Below, piece after piece: positions 18,266 through 27,694 of a stretch of 64,000 nt of DNA (position 1 is its first letter; each line of letters begins with the position of its first letter). Position numbers and translations under genes: made by a program. The DNA comes from Phycisphaerae bacterium. GTDB lineage: Bacteria; Planctomycetota; Phycisphaerae; UBA1845. Below the pieces are notes generated by a model that searched no databases, was not told where the DNA came from, and worked only from the letters and a program-made list of their open reading frames with translations. The stretch lies in NCBI GenBank assembly GCA_013360585.1, contig JABWBH010000002.1, positions 62,001 through 126,000 on the forward strand, read 5' to 3'.

Positions 18266-19303
18266 ATGAACGTGTTGATCCTTCATGATGAGCTGCCGCC
18301 GGACGCGCGACCGGACGAGCTGGACGTCTTCACTCAGGTCCGGGCGATCGGCGCGGCGTTGGAGGCGCTCGGACATCGGTGGTCCGCTGCGGGCGTGACG
18401 CTGGATCTTGCGGCACTGCAACGACGGCTGGGCGAACCCCCGACCTGCGACGTCGTCATCAATCTTGTCGAGTCCCTCGCGCGGCGCATGCGTCTCGCAC
18501 ATTGTGTGCCCGCGTTGCTGGACGCGCTGGGCGTGCCTTATACCGGCGCGCCGACGGAAGGGCTTTTCCTGACCTGCGGCAAGACGACGGCGAAGCGGCA
18601 TCTGGCGCGGTGCGGCATCGCGACGCCGCCCTGGGTCGAGGAGGGTGGCGAAACCGATCCGCATGCGGCTTTCCTGCCCGGAAGATACATCATCAAGTCG
18701 GTCTGGGAGCACGCGTCGCTGGGGCTCGACGATGACGCGATCGTCGAGGCCAGCTCAGCCGACGACCTCCGGCCCGTTATCCGCTCGCGGCGGGAACGAC
18801 TCGGCGGAGAGGCGTTCGCCGAAGCCTTCATCGATGGGCGAGAATTCAATCTCGCCTTGCTTGAGTCCGCGCCGGAGCCGGCCGCTCCGCGCGGCGCAGC
18901 CGTCACGCACGGGCGCGCCCCCGCGGAAGTATTTCCCCCGGCGGAGATCACCTTCGTCGATTACGCCCCCGACAAGCCGAAGATCGTCGGCTACGCGGCG
19001 AAGTGGGCCGAGGAGTCGTTCGAGTACAACCGGACGCCGCGGCGCTTTGCGTTTCCGCCGGAGGATGCGCCGCTGGTGGGTCGGCTCCGCGAGTTGGCGC
19101 TGCAATGTTGGGACGTGTTCCGGCTTCGCGGATATGTCCGGGTCGACTTCCGCGTCGACGAACATGGCGCGCCGTGGGTGCTCGAGATCAACGCGAACCC
19201 CTGCCTGTCGCCCGACGCGGGTTACATGGCGGCAGCCGCCGAGGCGGGCCTGACGTACCGCGACGTGGTGGAGCGCCTTCTGCGCGCCGCCGTCGCCCGG
19301 TGA
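18266..19303 (+). CDS. ATP-grasp ligase, D-alanine-D-alanine ligase-like
   Basis: A 345-residue ATP-grasp enzyme resembling Ddl. It has an N-terminal Rossmann-like domain, VVINLVES (where Ddl binds the first substrate), GVPYTGAPTEGLFLTCGKTTAKRHL, an ATP-grasp central part with YIIKSVWEHASLG and EAFIDGREFNLAL, and a metal site VDFRV...VLEINANPC. Ddl enzymes join two D-alanines for peptidoglycan; related ATP-grasp proteins make other amide bonds. There is no mur/fts cluster here, and the gene follows the asparaginase, FHA and HutF-like genes on the same strand, which suggests a different amide-forming reaction. The ligase fold is secure; the substrate is not. Confidence 0.82.
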   Translation: MNVLILHDELPPDARPDELDVFTQVRAIGAALEALGHRWSAAGVTLDLAALQRRLGEPPTCDVVINLVESLARRMRLAHCVPALLDALGVPYTGAPTEGLFLTCGKTTAKRHLARCGIATPPWVEEGGETDPHAAFLPGRYIIKSVWEHASLGLDDDAIVEASSADDLRPVIRSRRERLGGEAFAEAFIDGREFNLALLESAPEPAAPRGAAVTHGRAPAEVFPPAEITFVDYAPDKPKIVGYAAKWAEESFEYNRTPRRFAFPPEDAPLVGRLRELALQCWDVFRLRGYVRVDFRVDEHGAPWVLEINANPCLSPDAGYMAAAAEAGLTYRDVVERLLRAAVAR

Positions 19304-19370
19304 TCCTCTGCGTCCGTGGAGGAACCCGACGTGGCAGCGAAAACACGGGCGCCAATTCCGGACGGCGGGA

Positions 19371-20477
19371 TCACGGCTGTCCCGCGGGCGGTGGGGGCGG
19401 CGACGCCTCGCGAAGCTGCGGAATCTGGGACGCGCAGACCCACCCGGTCATGCCTGACGTCCAGACAAAAGCATCGCGGCCGATCCGCCCGGAGGCGATC
19501 GCTCCGGAGAGCTGCTGCGTCGTGAAAGGCCCCTGCGTCTGACCCTCGATCGCCACGTGCCAGACCTGGCCTCCGGTGGAGGGCGGCGGCGGCGGCGCGG
19601 TCATCGTCGCACACCCGCCCGCGCCGTGCATCATCTGCTGCGCCATCGCCATCCCCATCCCGATCCCCATCCCGGCGGCCGCTCCGCCCCCGCCGCCCGG
19701 GTTCGCCGCCGCCGCCGTCATCGCCTGCCCCATCTGGTACTGCTGGTACCGTCCGAGGTCGCCGATCACGTTCAGGCTGGTCTTCGTGTCCAGCGCCTTC
19801 TCCACCTCCTCGGGCAAACTGATGTTCACGATGTAAAGCTGCGGAACGTCGAGCCCGTATTCATGATCGACGCGCCCCACGACCGCCTCGCGAAGCTGCG
19901 CCGACAGCGTCTCGTAGTTCGACGCCAGATCCAGCGCCGCGATCCGTGACTTGCCCAGCATGTCGCCCATCGCCGTGGCGATGATTGCCCGCATCAGCTC
20001 CTGTATCTCATCCGCCTCGAACGCCTCGCCCGCGCCGACAAGCTCCGTCAGCAGCGCCTTCGGGTTCGTCGCCTTCAACGTGTACGTCCCGAACGCGCGA
20101 AGGCGGATCGGCCCGAAGTCCGGGTCACGAAGCATGATCGGGTTCGGCGTCCCCCACTTCAGGTCCGTCACCTGCGCGGTGTTCACGAAGTAGACCTCGG
20201 ACTTGAAGGGGCTGTCGAATCCGTGCTTCCAGCCCTGAAGCGTGCTGAGGATCGGGAGGTTCTGCGTCGTCAGCGCGTAGTGTCCGGGCTCGAAGACGTC
20301 CGCCAGCTTCCCGCGATGCACGAAGATCGCACACTGCCCCGGACGGACAATCAGCTCCGCTCCGTTCTTGATCTGGTTGTGATACCGCGGGAAGCGCCAG
20401 ACGAGCGTGTCGCGCGTGTGATCCACCCACTCAACGATGTCCACCAGTTCGCCGCGAAGCTTTTCGAGAAGACTCAT
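19371..20477 (-). CDS. SPFH-domain protein with C-terminal GYF_2 domain
   Basis: A 368-residue protein with an SPFH (band 7/virion core-like, YdjI type) domain in residues 1-240: DHTRDTLVWRFPRYHNQIKNG is the typical start and FGTYTLKATNPKALL the core. A Gly/Ala/Met-rich linker (about 250-295) follows, then a GYF_2 domain of about 50 residues (VWHVAIEGQTQGPFTTQQL, with FVWTSGMTGW) near the end. There is no transmembrane helix, so it would be cytoplasmic or membrane-peripheral, forming rings on membranes. The ATG at 20477 has AAGGAGC upstream. The kinase-WD40 gene lies 397 bases away on the same strand. Confidence 0.88.
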   Translation of the reverse strand: MSLLEKLRGELVDIVEWVDHTRDTLVWRFPRYHNQIKNGAELIVRPGQCAIFVHRGKLADVFEPGHYALTTQNLPILSTLQGWKHGFDSPFKSEVYFVNTAQVTDLKWGTPNPIMLRDPDFGPIRLRAFGTYTLKATNPKALLTELVGAGEAFEADEIQELMRAIIATAMGDMLGKSRIAALDLASNYETLSAQLREAVVGRVDHEYGLDVPQLYIVNISLPEEVEKALDTKTSLNVIGDLGRYQQYQMGQAMTAAAANPGGGGGAAAGMGIGMGMAMAQQMMHGAGGCATMTAPPPPPSTGGQVWHVAIEGQTQGPFTTQQLSGAIASGRIGRDAFVWTSGMTGWVCASQIPQLREASPPPPPAGQP

Positions 20478-20874
20478 CGTTTGCTCCTTTTGTCGTCTGA
20501 ACCCGCCTGCCCGCAGCCGGTCCGCGATGCCTCGCCCTGCGCGGGCCGGGGGACTTCAGGCCCGACGAGGGTTCATTCGGCAGAAACGATCGAATACGCG
20601 CGTCACAGGCGCCGAGAATCCGACGATGCCCCTCAGATGCGAGGCTTCTCGGCCTGCCGCTCGGCGGTTTCATTTATCGCGCGTTACGTGATCGGACGCC
20701 GTGACGGCGGCGACGAGCGGCTCTTGCTTCAGGGGGAGCGGTTCGTGAAGCGCCATGCGGGTCTCCTCAGCGGCAGGGTCGTTGCATCAACACGGATCAC
20801 GGACCTCCGGTCCGCCCGTGTCCGGCGATCCTCCGCGCTCCGATACAAACGCAAGGAACCCGCAACTCACCGCA
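20478..20874. other. Intergenic region between kinase and SPFH-GYF genes
   Basis: No gene could be supported on either strand. It contains a hairpin near the kinase stop (20797-20822), a stretch GGGGACTTCAGGCCCG (about 20553-20568) that resembles cttcag-centred hairpins elsewhere in the window, and the leader and ribosome site of the SPFH gene at the far end. Confidence 0.5.
20797..20822 (-). terminator. Hairpin downstream of the kinase gene
   Basis: CGGACC and GGTCCG pair around TCC, with outer arms CACGG and CCGTG. On the minus strand it lies about 55 bases after the kinase stop. The same palindromic core, in the opposite sense (GGACCGGAGGTCC), occurs at about 46189-46201. Confidence 0.4.
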
Positions 20875-23800
20875 CTACGGCGCGTCCCAGACCCGGGTCA
20901 CGCCGTCCGTCGAGATCGAGATAAGGCGTCTTGCCTCCGGCGTGAATGAAAGTTCGGCGAGACTCATCTCATGCCCTCGCAGGGTCAGCAACGGCGTAAG
21001 CGACGCCGCATCGACGAGTGCGATCCGCCCGGTGCTCATGCCCGCCGCCAGCGGCGCACCCGCAGCGCCTCCCGTCAGCGCCACCACCGTGCCCCGTCCG
21101 ACCGCCGTCGTGGCGACGGTCCGCCGCGTCGTCGAATCCCAGAGCATGACCTGCCCAACTTCGTTCCCGACTGCCAAGACGCCGGCTCCCGCGAACGCGA
21201 GGCTGGTCACCTTGGCGCCGACTCCGGAAAACTCCGCCGCGCCTCGCCCGTCCGGAAGCGACCAGGTTCGCACCGATCCATCCCAGGATCCCGTTGCCAG
21301 AGTGTTCTCGTCCAAGGCGAACGCCGCCGCGACGACCGCATCCGTGTGTCCCGTCAGAGTAAGCGGTCGATCCGGCGAGTTCACCGGGACGACGACGACC
21401 TCTCCGCCGGCCAACCCGGCGGCCAGATACGCACCGCCCGCCGACCACGCGACATGCATCGGCGCCCCCGGAAGCGCCAGCTCAAGACCGAGAGCTTCCT
21501 GTGTGTCAAACGCTTCCGCCTCCGCCGACTCGCCTGCCTCGGAGGCACGCAGCGACCCGATGTTCCACGTCTTCAACTCGCGATCCGCGCCGCACGTGGC
21601 CAGCCTCCCGCCGTCGGGAGAGAAGACCACCGCGTCGATGACGGCGGCGTGTGCGTCGAACTGCGCAAGCCTGCGCCCGGTTGTAAGATCGAAGATCGCA
21701 ATCCGCGTCGCCCCACCGCTTGTCCCTGCCGGCGCCGCCGCCAGCGTGCGACCGTCCGGCGAGATCGCCGCCGCACTCACGCCGCCCGAAATCGTCACCG
21801 GCGACGATCCCTTCTCCGCCTGGTTCGCGTCCCACAGTTTCACGGTTCCGTCCGCCGACGCCGTCGCGATCCACGAAAAATCAGGGCTGAACGCCACCGA
21901 CGCGACCCGGTCCACGTGACCGCGAAGCACCGCGATCTCGAAACCGGTCGTGGCGTCGTACAAGCGCAGCCCGCCGTCCGCCGAACCCGCCGCCACGCGC
22001 GTCCCGTCCGGACTGATCGCCACGCTCGCCACGTCTCCGCCGGCGATCTGAAGCGTCGTCAACTCCCGCCCGTTCGAGACCGTCCAGACCTTGATCATCC
22101 CCCACGACGCCGACGCCGCCATGTCGCCGTAACGGCTCACCGCCAGTGCGTTCACCCGCTGCGCATGCCCCGCATACGTGAGCGCTTCCCTCCGACCTGG
22201 CACATCCCAGACCTTCACGAGGTTATCCCAGGCTCCGGACAAAAGACGCTGGCCGCTGGACGTGAAATCCAGCGCCGTCACCCACCCGGTGTGCCCCGTC
22301 AGCGTCGCCTGCGCCGCGCCGTCCGGAACGCCCCACAACCGCACCGTCCCGTCGCGCGACGCCGACGCCAGCAGCGCACCCTCGGGTTGAAATGCCACCC
22401 GCGTGACCCCCGCTTCGTGCCCGGCAAGACGTGCGATGCGCTCTCCGCGCTCCGCGCCCCAGAGCAGCAACTCGCCATCCAGCGCCCCGCCCGCCACGTA
22501 ACGCCCGTCAGGACTGAACCGCACGCACGCGACCGCTGCCTTGGATCCCGTCAGTTCGCGTTCAACCTGCCAGGATCCGATCGACGCCACGCGAATCCGC
22601 CCGTCTTCCGTTCCCCACGCCACGCGCGAACCGTCCGCCGAAAACGCAACATCCAGCGCGGGGCCTCCCGCGTCCAGCGTGAATGTGCTCCGGTCCGCCA
22701 GTCCCGAAAGATGCCGCCACTCCCACCCGCGCAGCGCCTCGACCGTCTGATCCAGCCGGTTTCTCGCCGCCGCCACGTCCCCCGCACGCAGCGCCGCATC
22801 TGCTCCGCCGATCCCGGCAAGGTACGCCTGGCGCTCCGCCTCAAGCCGCTGCTCATCGGCGCGCTTCCGCGCCTCTGCTTCCTTCTCGCGCGCTTTTTCC
22901 GCCTCCGTCTTGGCCGCGAGCGCCGCCTCTTTCGCCAGGTCCGCAGCCTGTTTCTGCTCTTGTGCGTCTTTCCTCAGCCGTGACTGCTCCTGATACAGGA
23001 AGTACATCCAGATCGCCGTCCCGCACACCAGCGCGACAAAAACCGCCGCCGCCGAAAGCCCGGCGCGATACCGCCGCACCGTCTTGCGCAGCACGTACCA
23101 GCTGCTGTCCGCACGAGCCTCGATCGGCTCGCCCTCGAGGTATCGGCGCAAATCACGCGCGAACTCCCCGGCGCTTTGATAGCGCCGGTCCGGCTCCTTC
23201 GCCAGCGCCTTCAACACGATTGTCTGCACGTCCTCGTCAAAGGGGCACTCCTTCGACAGCTTGCGCCGCAGGCCGTTTTCAGACGCCTGCCACCGCTTGA
23301 TCGGCGGCATCGGCGAGGTGTCCGTGATGTTCTGCACCACCTCCATCAGGCTCCCCACGACCCGGTACGGATACTCGCCCGTCAGCAGGTTGTAGAGAAT
23401 CACCCCCAGCGCATACACGTCCGTCCGCGTGTCCACCTGGTCATGCCGACCCGTCGCCTGCTCCGGCGACATGTAAGGCAGCGTGCCGACGACCTCGTCC
23501 GTCATCGACACGGGGGCGTCCGTCGATCCGTCCAGCAGCTTCGCCAGACCGAAATCAAGAATCTTCGGATACGCGCGAAGCGCGGGCGTCCCGTCGCCGA
23601 CGCGCCGCGACCCGGACGACTCCGTCTCCTCCGACACCAGCACGTTTCCCGGCTTCAGGTCGCGGTGAATCATCCCGCGCTGATGCGCGTACTGAACGCC
23701 GTCGCACACCTCCAGAAAAAGCCGGATCGTCTCCTCCAGCGTGCATTGCCGGTCGCGCACGTACCGATCCAACGTGACGCCGTCCACGTAATCCATCACG

Positions 23801-24426
23801 TAGAACTGCCGCCCGTCGCGCGTCAGTCCCGAGTGAAAAATCGAGATGATGTTCGGGTGCTTGAGTTGCGCAACCAGCTCGATCTCACGTTCGAAGCGCT
23901 TCCGCACCGCCGGCGACGCCCCCGCTCCGGAGAGCAGCAGCTTGATCGCCACGCGCCGCTTCGTCGACTGTTGGGTCGCAAGATACACAACACCCTGTCC
24001 CCCGCGGCTGATCTCGCGATGAATGTCATAACCCGGAATCAGCGTGCGCAGATCGCCCGGAACCGCCGGAGCCTCGCCACCTCCTCTCCCGCTGCCCGAT
24101 CCGACCGCAATCGTCAGGTCCGCCGGCGCCACGGTTTCGGAGGGCGTTGACGTACGCGGAATGATGATCGTCTGATCGACAGCCCCGCCCGCGCTTCCGG
24201 ACGAAGGCTCGGCGCCCGCTGCCTGCGTCGGACGTGACGCAGGGACCGCGATCGTCACGTCCGCGGGCGACGCCAGCGCCGCCGCCAGCTCCGGCGCAAG
24301 GTCCGGGTGACAAGCGACGATCTCGGCGTCCGTCAGCGTCTCTCCCCGCGCGCGTCGCGCCCACGCGTCGCTCAGGATGCGCTCGATCCTTTGCCGTCGT
24401 CCAGCATCCGAGGGTGAAGGTGTCAT
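20875..24426 (-). CDS. Membrane Ser/Thr protein kinase fused to WD40 repeats
   Basis: A 1183-residue protein of the type expanded in planctomycetes. Residues 1-140 are a Ser/Thr/Pro/Ala-rich region with a short helical start. The Hanks-type kinase domain (about 141-430) has a Gly loop GGQGVVYLA, Lys in VAIKLL, catalytic HRDLKPGN and DFGLAK. One transmembrane helix follows (about 455-480, AAAVFVALVCGTAIWMYFLY), then a Glu/Ala/Lys coiled coil of about 60 residues. The remaining 600 residues are WD40 repeats (repeated GH...VA.SPDG...A.G.DG.V..W units), likely two propellers outside the membrane. It would sense an external ligand and phosphorylate cytoplasmic partners, which are unknown; the FHA gene nearby is a candidate reader. 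Confidence 0.95.
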   Translation of the reverse strand: MTPSPSDAGRRQRIERILSDAWARRARGETLTDAEIVACHPDLAPELAAALASPADVTIAVPASRPTQAAGAEPSSGSAGGAVDQTIIIPRTSTPSETVAPADLTIAVGSGSGRGGGEAPAVPGDLRTLIPGYDIHREISRGGQGVVYLATQQSTKRRVAIKLLLSGAGASPAVRKRFEREIELVAQLKHPNIISIFHSGLTRDGRQFYVMDYVDGVTLDRYVRDRQCTLEETIRLFLEVCDGVQYAHQRGMIHRDLKPGNVLVSEETESSGSRRVGDGTPALRAYPKILDFGLAKLLDGSTDAPVSMTDEVVGTLPYMSPEQATGRHDQVDTRTDVYALGVILYNLLTGEYPYRVVGSLMEVVQNITDTSPMPPIKRWQASENGLRRKLSKECPFDEDVQTIVLKALAKEPDRRYQSAGEFARDLRRYLEGEPIEARADSSWYVLRKTVRRYRAGLSAAAVFVALVCGTAIWMYFLYQEQSRLRKDAQEQKQAADLAKEAALAAKTEAEKAREKEAEARKRADEQRLEAERQAYLAGIGGADAALRAGDVAAARNRLDQTVEALRGWEWRHLSGLADRSTFTLDAGGPALDVAFSADGSRVAWGTEDGRIRVASIGSWQVERELTGSKAAVACVRFSPDGRYVAGGALDGELLLWGAERGERIARLAGHEAGVTRVAFQPEGALLASASRDGTVRLWGVPDGAAQATLTGHTGWVTALDFTSSGQRLLSGAWDNLVKVWDVPGRREALTYAGHAQRVNALAVSRYGDMAASASWGMIKVWTVSNGRELTTLQIAGGDVASVAISPDGTRVAAGSADGGLRLYDATTGFEIAVLRGHVDRVASVAFSPDFSWIATASADGTVKLWDANQAEKGSSPVTISGGVSAAAISPDGRTLAAAPAGTSGGATRIAIFDLTTGRRLAQFDAHAAVIDAVVFSPDGGRLATCGADRELKTWNIGSLRASEAGESAEAEAFDTQEALGLELALPGAPMHVAWSAGGAYLAAGLAGGEVVVVPVNSPDRPLTLTGHTDAVVAAAFALDENTLATGSWDGSVRTWSLPDGRGAAEFSGVGAKVTSLAFAGAGVLAVGNEVGQVMLWDSTTRRTVATTAVGRGTVVALTGGAAGAPLAAGMSTGRIALVDAASLTPLLTLRGHEMSLAELSFTPEARRLISISTDGVTRVWDAP

Positions 24427-24588
24427 GACGATCGTGTTGCGTCCGATGCGGAAACCTGATGCCGGGACTCACTTGACCGGCAGGGGCCGGCGCTGCGTTT
24501 GCGGTTTGCGGTTTTCGCCCTACGCATGATACGCCACGCTCCCGTGCGGCGCAAGCCCCAACCCCCGCCCGGGTCGCGGGACGCTTCG

Positions 24589-24618
24589 TTGACCCCCCGC
24601 CCCCTCCTGCCCTACATT
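24589..24618 (+). promoter_or_regulatory. Candidate sigma70 promoter of the MATE gene
   Basis: TTGACC at 24589-24594 (five of six) and TACATT at 24613-24618 (four of six) are 18 bases apart. Transcription would begin near 24625, about 30 bases before the GTG start. Confidence 0.45.
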
Positions 24619-24654
24619 CTCCCCTTCCTCCACGCGGCCCCGGATGCTTGACTC

Positions 24655-26055
24655 GTGTCGGATACGGAGACGCTTCAATTCGACGACGCCGCCACGCGCG
24701 CCGCGGCCATCACGCAGGGCAATCTGCGGCGCACGATGTTCGCCCTCGCCGTCCCGGTCCTCGCCGAGCAGCTTCTCAACTCCTGCGTCGGCATGTTCGA
24801 CGTTTTTCTCGCCGGCCGCATCAGCACGATCGCCACCAACGCGATCGGAATCTCCGCCTACACAAGCTGGTTCGCCACGCTCCTCTTCTCACTCGTCGCC
24901 GTCGGCACGACCGCCCTCGTCGCCCGGCACGCCGGCGCGCGCGACTTCGCCGGCGCCGACCGCGTCTGCAACCAGTCCATCTCCCTCGCCGTCGCCACGG
25001 GCGTCGTCGTGTCGTGCCTGCTGTTTTTCCTTGCGCCGCACTTCGCTGCGTGGCAGAACATGACCGGCGAGGCCGGGCGCATCGCCACCGACTACCTTCG
25101 CTACGACGCCCTCGGGTACACCGCGATGAGCGTCACCCTCGCCACCGGCGCCGCCCTGCGCGGCGCAGGCGACATGCGCGCCCCGATGTTTGTGTACGCC
25201 GTCATCAATGTGTTGAACATGATCGCCTCGCCGGCGCTGGTCTTCGGTTGGGGGCCGTGTCCCCAACTCGGCGTCAACGGCGTCGTCGCGGGAACCGTCA
25301 TCGCCCGCACCGTCGGCGGCGTCATCTGCATCGCGTGGTTGTGGCGCGGACGCGCCGGACTGCGGCTTCATTTCCCCGGCATGCGCTTCGAACGCGACAC
25401 CGTGCGGCGCCTGCTGCGCATCGGCCTGCCCGCCGCGGTCGACGGCGTGCTGCTGTGGGGCGGACAGTTCCTCTTCCTGAAGGTCATCGCCCACCTCAAG
25501 CCCGGGTCCGTCGGCGAAGCGATGTACGCCTCCCACATCATCGCCGTCCGCGTCGAAAGCCTCAGCTACCTCCCCGCCCTCGCCTGGGCCACCGCCACCG
25601 CCACGATGGTCGGACAGGCCTTAGGCGCGCGGGATCCCGTCCGCGCCAGACGCGTCGGACACGAAGGCGTCATGCAGGCCGCCGTGCTGATCTCCTGCGT
25701 CGCCGTCTTCTTCTACTTCGGGGCGGAGTTGATCTTCCGCATCATGCACAAGGATCCGCTCGTACACGAAGTCGGCGCGAAACCCTTCAGACTCTGGGCC
25801 TTCTTTCAGCCTTGCCTCGCGTTCTCGATCGTCTACATCGGGGCCTTGCGCGGCGCGGGGAACACGCGCCTGCCGATGTTGATCACCGCTGTCGGGATGA
25901 TCGTGTTCCGCCTGCCGCTGGGCTACCTCTTCGGCATCCGGCTTGGCGGAGGCCTCGTCGGAGCGTGGGTCGGCATGTTCGCCGACATGACCTGGCGCGC
26001 CGTCGCCGCGACCGCGCTTTACCTGAGCGGACGCTGGACAAAAACCCGGGTCTAA
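24655..26055 (+). CDS. MATE family efflux transporter
   Basis: A 466-residue, 12-helix multidrug and toxin extrusion transporter in the inner membrane, driven by Na+ or H+. The start is GTG at 24655, with no strong Shine-Dalgarno sequence. Motifs include LAVPVLAEQLLNSCVGMFDV in helix 1, FSLVAVGTTALVARHAGA, and in the second half WATATATMVGQALGARDP, which mirror each other in the two bundles. The two halves each hold about six hydrophobic segments. Codon third positions are strongly C-biased (GCC, CTC, GTC), unlike the G-biased plus-strand genes at 4-13 kb. It stands alone with its own promoter; substrate unknown. Confidence 0.92.
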   Translation: MSDTETLQFDDAATRAAAITQGNLRRTMFALAVPVLAEQLLNSCVGMFDVFLAGRISTIATNAIGISAYTSWFATLLFSLVAVGTTALVARHAGARDFAGADRVCNQSISLAVATGVVVSCLLFFLAPHFAAWQNMTGEAGRIATDYLRYDALGYTAMSVTLATGAALRGAGDMRAPMFVYAVINVLNMIASPALVFGWGPCPQLGVNGVVAGTVIARTVGGVICIAWLWRGRAGLRLHFPGMRFERDTVRRLLRIGLPAAVDGVLLWGGQFLFLKVIAHLKPGSVGEAMYASHIIAVRVESLSYLPALAWATATATMVGQALGARDPVRARRVGHEGVMQAAVLISCVAVFFYFGAELIFRIMHKDPLVHEVGAKPFRLWAFFQPCLAFSIVYIGALRGAGNTRLPMLITAVGMIVFRLPLGYLFGIRLGGGLVGAWVGMFADMTWRAVAATALYLSGRWTKTRV

Positions 26056-26075
26056 GCAGAACCGCTTACCCGAGC

Positions 26076-26096
26076 CGCGCGGCTTCAGCCCGCGCG
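26076..26096 (+). terminator. Hairpin after MATE gene, within a repeat-like stretch
   Basis: CGCGCGG and CCGCGCG pair perfectly around a CTTCAGC loop, 20 bases after the MATE stop. No T-run. It follows the words ACCGCTTACCCGAGCCGCGC, which resemble the head of the dispersed repeat at 37.6 and 46.0 kb. Confidence 0.4.
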
Positions 26097-26260
26097 ACGG
26101 TGTTGCGCGGAACGAACCCCGCGTCTGAGCACAGGTCAGCCTTTCCTGCGGGTCTCTTGGACGCGCCGACACCATCGCATCCTAACTTGTCACAGGTGAG
26201 GGGACGCCGCTTCCCCTCACGCGGCGCGCGGCAGCGACCGGAAACCCTCGTCGCCCCGGT

Positions 26261-27586
26261 CTACACCTTGAACATCTCCGGTTTGAAGCTCAGACGTTGT
26301 CCGCTCGCCACCGCGTCGTTCGCCAGCAGCACCGACACGCACGTCTCAAACCCGATCTCCGGCGGACACGTAAGCTGCCCCTGGCCGCGCACCGCCGCGA
26401 AGAAGTTCTCCAGGTGAAGCTGATGCACCGGCTTCTTGCTCTCCTCCAGGAGGCGCTGTCCTTCCGGATCCTTCGAGCCGTCCGGGGCGAGCGTCTCGCC
26501 GATCTTCAGCTCGATCGCGTCCCGCCCCATCGTCTCGATCTTCTCCGACATGTCCTCCCACTCCCGGCGCTTCGCCTCGGGTTCGCGCAGCAACTGCCCG
26601 CGCCGCGTGTCTTCGGACATCTCGATCGACCCCTCGTCACCCATCAGAACCTCGTAGAAGTTCCCGTGACTCGTCGTGTTGAGCACCTGGTACACGCCGC
26701 GCACCGTGTTCCCGCCGACCTCGTACTCGTAGATCGCCATCACGTTGTCATACCACTCGCTGGTCTTGTAGTAGTCGATCCCGCCCGCCGCGAGCACAGC
26801 CTTCGGCGGCGACTTCAAAAGCCAGTTGAACACGTCGATCTGATGCGACCCAAGGTCCGCCAGCGCCCCGCCGGAGAACTTCCTGTACCAGCGCCAGTTG
26901 CGGAACCGCTCCATCGTGTCGTAACCAAACTTCTTCAGATCCGCCTCGGACATCTCCTGACCGTCCGGCCAGCCGATCTCGTAGCGCTTTCCCCGGTTCC
27001 ACTGCCCGTAGAAATGCGTGATGCGCCCGAGCACCTTGTCCTTCTCGATCAGCTTGATCGCGTGCCAGTACCGCGGGTTGCTCCGCCGCTGATGTCCGAT
27101 CTGGAGGAGCTTGCCCGTCTCGCGCGCCGCCTGCACCATCTGACGCGCGCCCTCGATCGTGTTGGACATCTCCTTCTCGCAGTAGACGTGCAGCCCGGCC
27201 TTAAGGCACGCCACCGTCTGCTCCGCGTGAACCCAGTCCGGCGTGGCGACGATCACCGCGTCCAGGTCCTTCTCCTTCGCCAGCATCTCCTGGTAATCCG
27301 CGTAGACGTTGACCTCCTGATCGTACTTTTTCAGAAGGTTGGCGCAGTACTTCTGATGATACGGCCAGATGTCGCACACCGCGGCGAAGCGAACCCCGGG
27401 GATCTTCAGGCAGTTGTTGACCAGATTGCGCCCCTGGCTGCCCGGACCGATGATCGCCACGCGAAGGTCGTCCGCCGACGCCGCGGCGGCTTCTTGTCCG
27501 CGGGTCGAGTTGGCCAGCACCAGCCCCGCAGCCGAGGCGGCGGCGCTTTGTACGAACTGACGACGGGTGACGGACGGATTCAGCAT
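26261..27586 (-). CDS. Tat-exported Gfo/Idh/MocA family oxidoreductase
   Basis: A 441-residue NAD(P)-dependent sugar oxidoreductase-type protein. The N-terminus is a twin-arginine signal (TRRQFVQSAAASAAG, residues 8-22), so it would be exported folded with its cofactor. The Rossmann domain starts with VAIIGPGSQGRN, and YCEKEMSNTI is the variant of the EKP motif that carries the catalytic-type Lys. The C-terminal domain is the mixed sheet used for substrate binding. Secreted members are numerous in planctomycetes and are thought to act on sugars released outside the inner membrane. It is separated from rpsI by a strong terminator, so it has its own transcription. Confidence 0.92.
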   Translation of the reverse strand: MLNPSVTRRQFVQSAAASAAGLVLANSTRGQEAAAASADDLRVAIIGPGSQGRNLVNNCLKIPGVRFAAVCDIWPYHQKYCANLLKKYDQEVNVYADYQEMLAKEKDLDAVIVATPDWVHAEQTVACLKAGLHVYCEKEMSNTIEGARQMVQAARETGKLLQIGHQRRSNPRYWHAIKLIEKDKVLGRITHFYGQWNRGKRYEIGWPDGQEMSEADLKKFGYDTMERFRNWRWYRKFSGGALADLGSHQIDVFNWLLKSPPKAVLAAGGIDYYKTSEWYDNVMAIYEYEVGGNTVRGVYQVLNTTSHGNFYEVLMGDEGSIEMSEDTRRGQLLREPEAKRREWEDMSEKIETMGRDAIELKIGETLAPDGSKDPEGQRLLEESKKPVHQLHLENFFAAVRGQGQLTCPPEIGFETCVSVLLANDAVASGQRLSFKPEMFKV

Positions 27587-27605
27587 GTAAAACCCCCTTG
27601 CAATG

Positions 27606-27631
27606 AAAAAGGGCAGACACGGGTCTGCCCT
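27606..27631 (-). terminator. Rho-independent terminator of rplM-rpsI
   Basis: On the minus strand AGGGCAGAC and GTCTGCCCT form a perfect 9-bp stem with a CCGT loop, followed by a T-run. It lies 64 bases after the rpsI stop and ahead of the Gfo/Idh gene. Confidence 0.9.
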
Positions 27632-27694
27632 GAGGTCATCTTCTTCGATCCGAACCGGCGATCGGCTGGTCCCGACGCCGGAACAGACACGCGG

